Part shown: piece after piece, positions 62,031 through 64,000 of the stretch
Layout: every line of letters begins with the position of its first letter
Numbering within the stretch: position 1 is the stretch's first letter
Assembly (NCBI RefSeq): GCF_014654895.1
Contig: NZ_BNBE01000002.1
Span: forward strand, 1,302,001-1,366,000
Length of the DNA stretch: 64,000 bases
Origin: Streptomyces filamentosus
Lineage (GTDB): Bacteria; Actinomycetota; Actinomycetes; Streptomycetales; Streptomycetaceae
Direction of reading: 5' to 3'
The notes under the pieces: generated by a model
What the model was told of the DNA's origin: nothing
The model's input: the letters and a program-made list of their open reading frames with translations, nothing else
Databases searched by the model: none
Made by a program: the position numbers and the translations under genes

Positions 62031-62576
62031 GTGATCGAGGTGCGCGGGCCCGACGGGCGCCGGACGGCGCGCGACCGGCGCGCGCGGGAGTGCCTGTTCG
62101 GGTGTCCCGGGGGGCTCCAGGTGGATCGGCCGCTGTTCGACGGGCGGGGCGTGCCGGAGGGTGCCCGCGAGGACGTGCTCGACGACGAGGTCGACCACAG
62201 CCATTCGTACGCCACCCGGGCCGAGGTGGCGGCCGTCGACCGGGACGCGCCGCTGAACGACCGCGCCGACGGCAACCACGTCGGGGTGTGGCTGCCGGGA
62301 CCGGACGGCGGGCTCGTCCTGGACCACGTGACCGGGACGCCGCCCGCCGTCCTGGACGCGGCGGAGGAACTGTTCGGCGAGGACCTGTGGCCCTTCGAGT
62401 GGCCGCCCGGGGGCGAGGTCCGCCGGGCGGGGGCGGTCTACCGCCCGGTGGTGTACACGCCCCGGATGTTCGCCCCGCCGGACGGCCCGGCGTGGGGCCC
62501 GGTCCGGGCGGCCATGCGGGATCTGGCGGCCGTCCACGGTGACGAGAACGTCCGCCTGGTCGTCTGGTTCGGCTGA
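62031..62576 (+). CDS. Hypothetical protein, about 181 residues
   Basis: I do not recognise the family. The product contains GVWLPGPDGGLVLDHVTGTP, AAEELFGEDLWPFEWPPGGE and YRPVVYTPRMFAPPDGP; no signal peptide, membrane helix or metal site is obvious. GTG 62031 (MIEVRGPDGR) is chosen; GTG 61992 would add 13 residues. Neither has a clear ribosome-binding site. It is divergent from the P450 gene and converges on the acyl-CoA dehydrogenase gene 21 bp away. Confidence 0.6.
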   Translation: MIEVRGPDGRRTARDRRARECLFGCPGGLQVDRPLFDGRGVPEGAREDVLDDEVDHSHSYATRAEVAAVDRDAPLNDRADGNHVGVWLPGPDGGLVLDHVTGTPPAVLDAAEELFGEDLWPFEWPPGGEVRRAGAVYRPVVYTPRMFAPPDGPAWGPVRAAMRDLAAVHGDENVRLVVWFG

Positions 62577-62597
62577 GGGCCCGGCCGGGCGGCCCGG

Positions 62598-63815
62598 CTA
62601 CTTGGCGAGGGCGCGGCTGATGACCATGCGCTGGATCTCGCTGGTGCCCTCGAAGATGGTGTAGATGGCGGCGTCGCGGTGCATCCGCTCCACCGGGTAC
62701 TCGCGGGTGTAGCCGTTGCCGCCGAGGATCTGGATCGCCTGGGCCGTGACGGTCTTGGCGACCTCGCTCGCGTACAGCTTCGACATGGAGCCCTCGGCCT
62801 TCGTGAAGGGCTTGCCCGCGGTGGCCATCCAGGAGGCGCGCCAGACCATCAGGCGGGCCGCGTCGATCCGGGTGGCCATGTCGGCGAGCTGGAAGGCGAC
62901 GCCCTGGTTCTCGATGATGGGGCGGCCGAACTGCACGCGGGTCTTCGCGTAGTCGAGGGCGACCTCGTACGCGGCGCGGGCGGTGCCCACGGCCATGGCG
63001 CCGACCGCCGGGCGGGACGCCTCGAAGGTGGCCATGGCGGCGTTCTTCACGCGCTCGCCGCCGCCCGCCTTCGCCTTCTCGCGGGCGCGGGCCAGGCGCT
63101 CGTCCAGCTTTTCCTTGCCGCCGAGCAGGCAGGAGCCGGGGATCCGCACGTCCTCCAGGACGACCTCGGCGGTGTGCGAGGCGCGGATGCCGTGCTTCTG
63201 GAACTTCTGGCCCTGGGAGAGGCCGGGGGTGTGCGGCGGCACGATGAAGGAGGCGTGCCCCTTGGAACCGAGCTCGGGGTCGACGACCGCGACCACCACG
63301 TGGACGTTGGCGATGCCGCCGTTGGTCGCCCAGGTCTTGGTGCCGTTGAGCACCCACTCGTCCTTGGCCTCGTCGTAGACGGCCCGGGTGCGCATGGAGG
63401 CGACGTCGGAGCCGGCATCGGGCTCGGAGGAGCAGAAGGCGGCGACCTTGACGTCGTTCGCGTCGCCGTACATCTGGGGCACCCAGGTGCCGATCTGCTC
63501 CTCGGTGCCGTTGGCGAGGACGCCCACGGCGGCGAGGCCGGTGCCGACGATGGAGAGCGCGATGCCGGCGTCGCCCCAGAAGAGCTCCTCCATGGTCATC
63601 GGGACGCCGAGGCCGGTCGGGTCGAAGAACTGCTGGGCGTAGAAGTCGAGGGAGTAGATTCCGAGCTTGGCCGCCTCCTGGATGATGGGCCAGGGGGTCT
63701 CCTCACGCTCGTCCCACTCGGCGGCGGCAGGCCGCATGACGTCCGCGGCGAAGCCGTGGAGCCAGTCACGGACCTCCCTCTGGTCGTCGTTGAGCTCGAA
63801 CGTGAACTCGGCCAT
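62598..63815 (-). CDS. Acyl-CoA dehydrogenase
   Basis: A 405-residue acyl-CoA dehydrogenase: VAAFCSSEPDAGSDVASMRT and KTWATNGGIANV in the middle domain, GRPIIENQGVAFQLADMAT and QILGGNGYTREYPVERMHRDAAIYTIFEGTSEIQRM at the C-terminus, where the Glu of FEGTSEI is the catalytic base position. It should catalyse the first step of beta-oxidation of a fatty or branched acyl-CoA, passing electrons to ETF. The promoter region carries three GTTAC-type half-sites, suggesting repression by a TetR-type regulator not in this window. Confidence 0.95.
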   Translation of the reverse strand: MAEFTFELNDDQREVRDWLHGFAADVMRPAAAEWDEREETPWPIIQEAAKLGIYSLDFYAQQFFDPTGLGVPMTMEELFWGDAGIALSIVGTGLAAVGVLANGTEEQIGTWVPQMYGDANDVKVAAFCSSEPDAGSDVASMRTRAVYDEAKDEWVLNGTKTWATNGGIANVHVVVAVVDPELGSKGHASFIVPPHTPGLSQGQKFQKHGIRASHTAEVVLEDVRIPGSCLLGGKEKLDERLARAREKAKAGGGERVKNAAMATFEASRPAVGAMAVGTARAAYEVALDYAKTRVQFGRPIIENQGVAFQLADMATRIDAARLMVWRASWMATAGKPFTKAEGSMSKLYASEVAKTVTAQAIQILGGNGYTREYPVERMHRDAAIYTIFEGTSEIQRMVISRALAK

Positions 63816-63833
63816 GTTCCCTCCCAGCAGTAC

Positions 63834-63862
63834 GTTACTTGCGGTAACACCAGTCTGTTACC
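63834..63862. promoter_or_regulatory. Inverted GTTAC/GTAAC operator upstream of the acyl-CoA dehydrogenase
   Basis: GTTAC (63834-63838), GTAAC (63844-63848) and GTTACC (63857-63862) form two overlapping dyads, GTTAC-5-GTAAC and GGTAAC-8-GTTACC, starting 19 bp upstream of the ATG. Such dyads are typical of TetR-family fatty-acid or branched-chain degradation repressors. Confidence 0.65.
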
Positions 63863-63988
63863 GGTGGGTACGGCTGTCAACCTGCGGGTCTGCGCGGACG
63901 AAGCGGATCGGACGGTTCGGCGCGGGGCACCACTCGGGTGTTACGTTGCGAGAGCCTCAGGTCATCGCACGGGCGGGGAGACACGCTT

Positions 63989-64000
63989 ATGGACATCGCA
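63989..64000 (+). CDS. Start of a further gene, cut by the window edge
   Basis: ATG GAC ATC GCA begins at 63989, preceded by GGGGAG seven bases upstream. Only four codons (MDIA) are visible, so nothing can be said about the product. The 126 bp before it (63863-63988) show no other gene. Confidence 0.4.

Overview
The window looks like a chromosomal segment of a Streptomyces or a close relative. Base composition is very GC-rich with G/C at nearly every third codon position. GTG starts and 4-bp stop/start overlaps are common. The gas-vesicle gene order (gvpO-A-F-G-Y-Z-J-L-S-K), a six-gene mce operon, F420-type oxidoreductases and PucR/PadR/MarR regulators are all typical of streptomycetes. I see no rRNA, tRNA, CRISPR array, prophage or insertion sequence.

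Layout, left half. 1-2.8 kb: the 5' part of a prolyl-oligopeptidase-like gene and a membrane Ser/Thr kinase. 2.9-5.3 kb: an acyl-CoA dehydrogenase behind a PadR regulator with a perfect palindrome at its start. 5.4-9.1 kb: HutD-like protein, F420-type LLM oxidoreductase, STAS protein and Zn-dependent alcohol dehydrogenase. 9.1-14.8 kb: a complete gas-vesicle cluster. 14.9-17.9 kb: proton-translocating transhydrogenase pntA-pntB. 18.2-22.8 kb: yjbQ and, divergently, a sulfonate operon (ssuC-B-A-D) preceded by a leaderless Cys-containing leader peptide. 22.9-27.2 kb: a flavin monooxygenase, a small unknown gene, a 19-residue hydrophobic peptide gene, and an ABC exporter divergent from a MarR gene. 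27.2-33.9 kb: a large FAD/Fe-S oxidoreductase and a heterodimeric ABC exporter with complementary broken ATP-site motifs.

Layout, right half. 34-42.9 kb: trypsin-like protease, YdjM-like membrane protein, Ski2-like helicase, TesB thioesterase, DraRnl-like RNA ligase, a CGHC protein, a zinc-ribbon protein, glutathione peroxidase and a PrmC-like methyltransferase. 42.9-54.9 kb: one long minus-strand mce operon (ATPase, two YrbE permeases, MceA-F, four Mce-associated proteins) that would build an envelope-spanning lipid or sterol importer. 55-60.5 kb: divergent from mce, three secreted-protein genes and a PucR regulator. 60.5-64 kb: cytochrome P450, a hypothetical protein, an acyl-CoA dehydrogenase with GTTAC-type operator sites, and the first codons of another gene.

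The points most worth a second look are the leaderless leader peptide with alternative stem elements ahead of ssu, the apparent GTA start of gvpA, the A-B-A-B duplication of Mce-associated genes and lipobox shift in the mce operon, the secreted-protein/PucR block divergent from mce, the 28-bp inverted repeat ahead of the MarR-linked exporter, and the 19-residue peptide gene.
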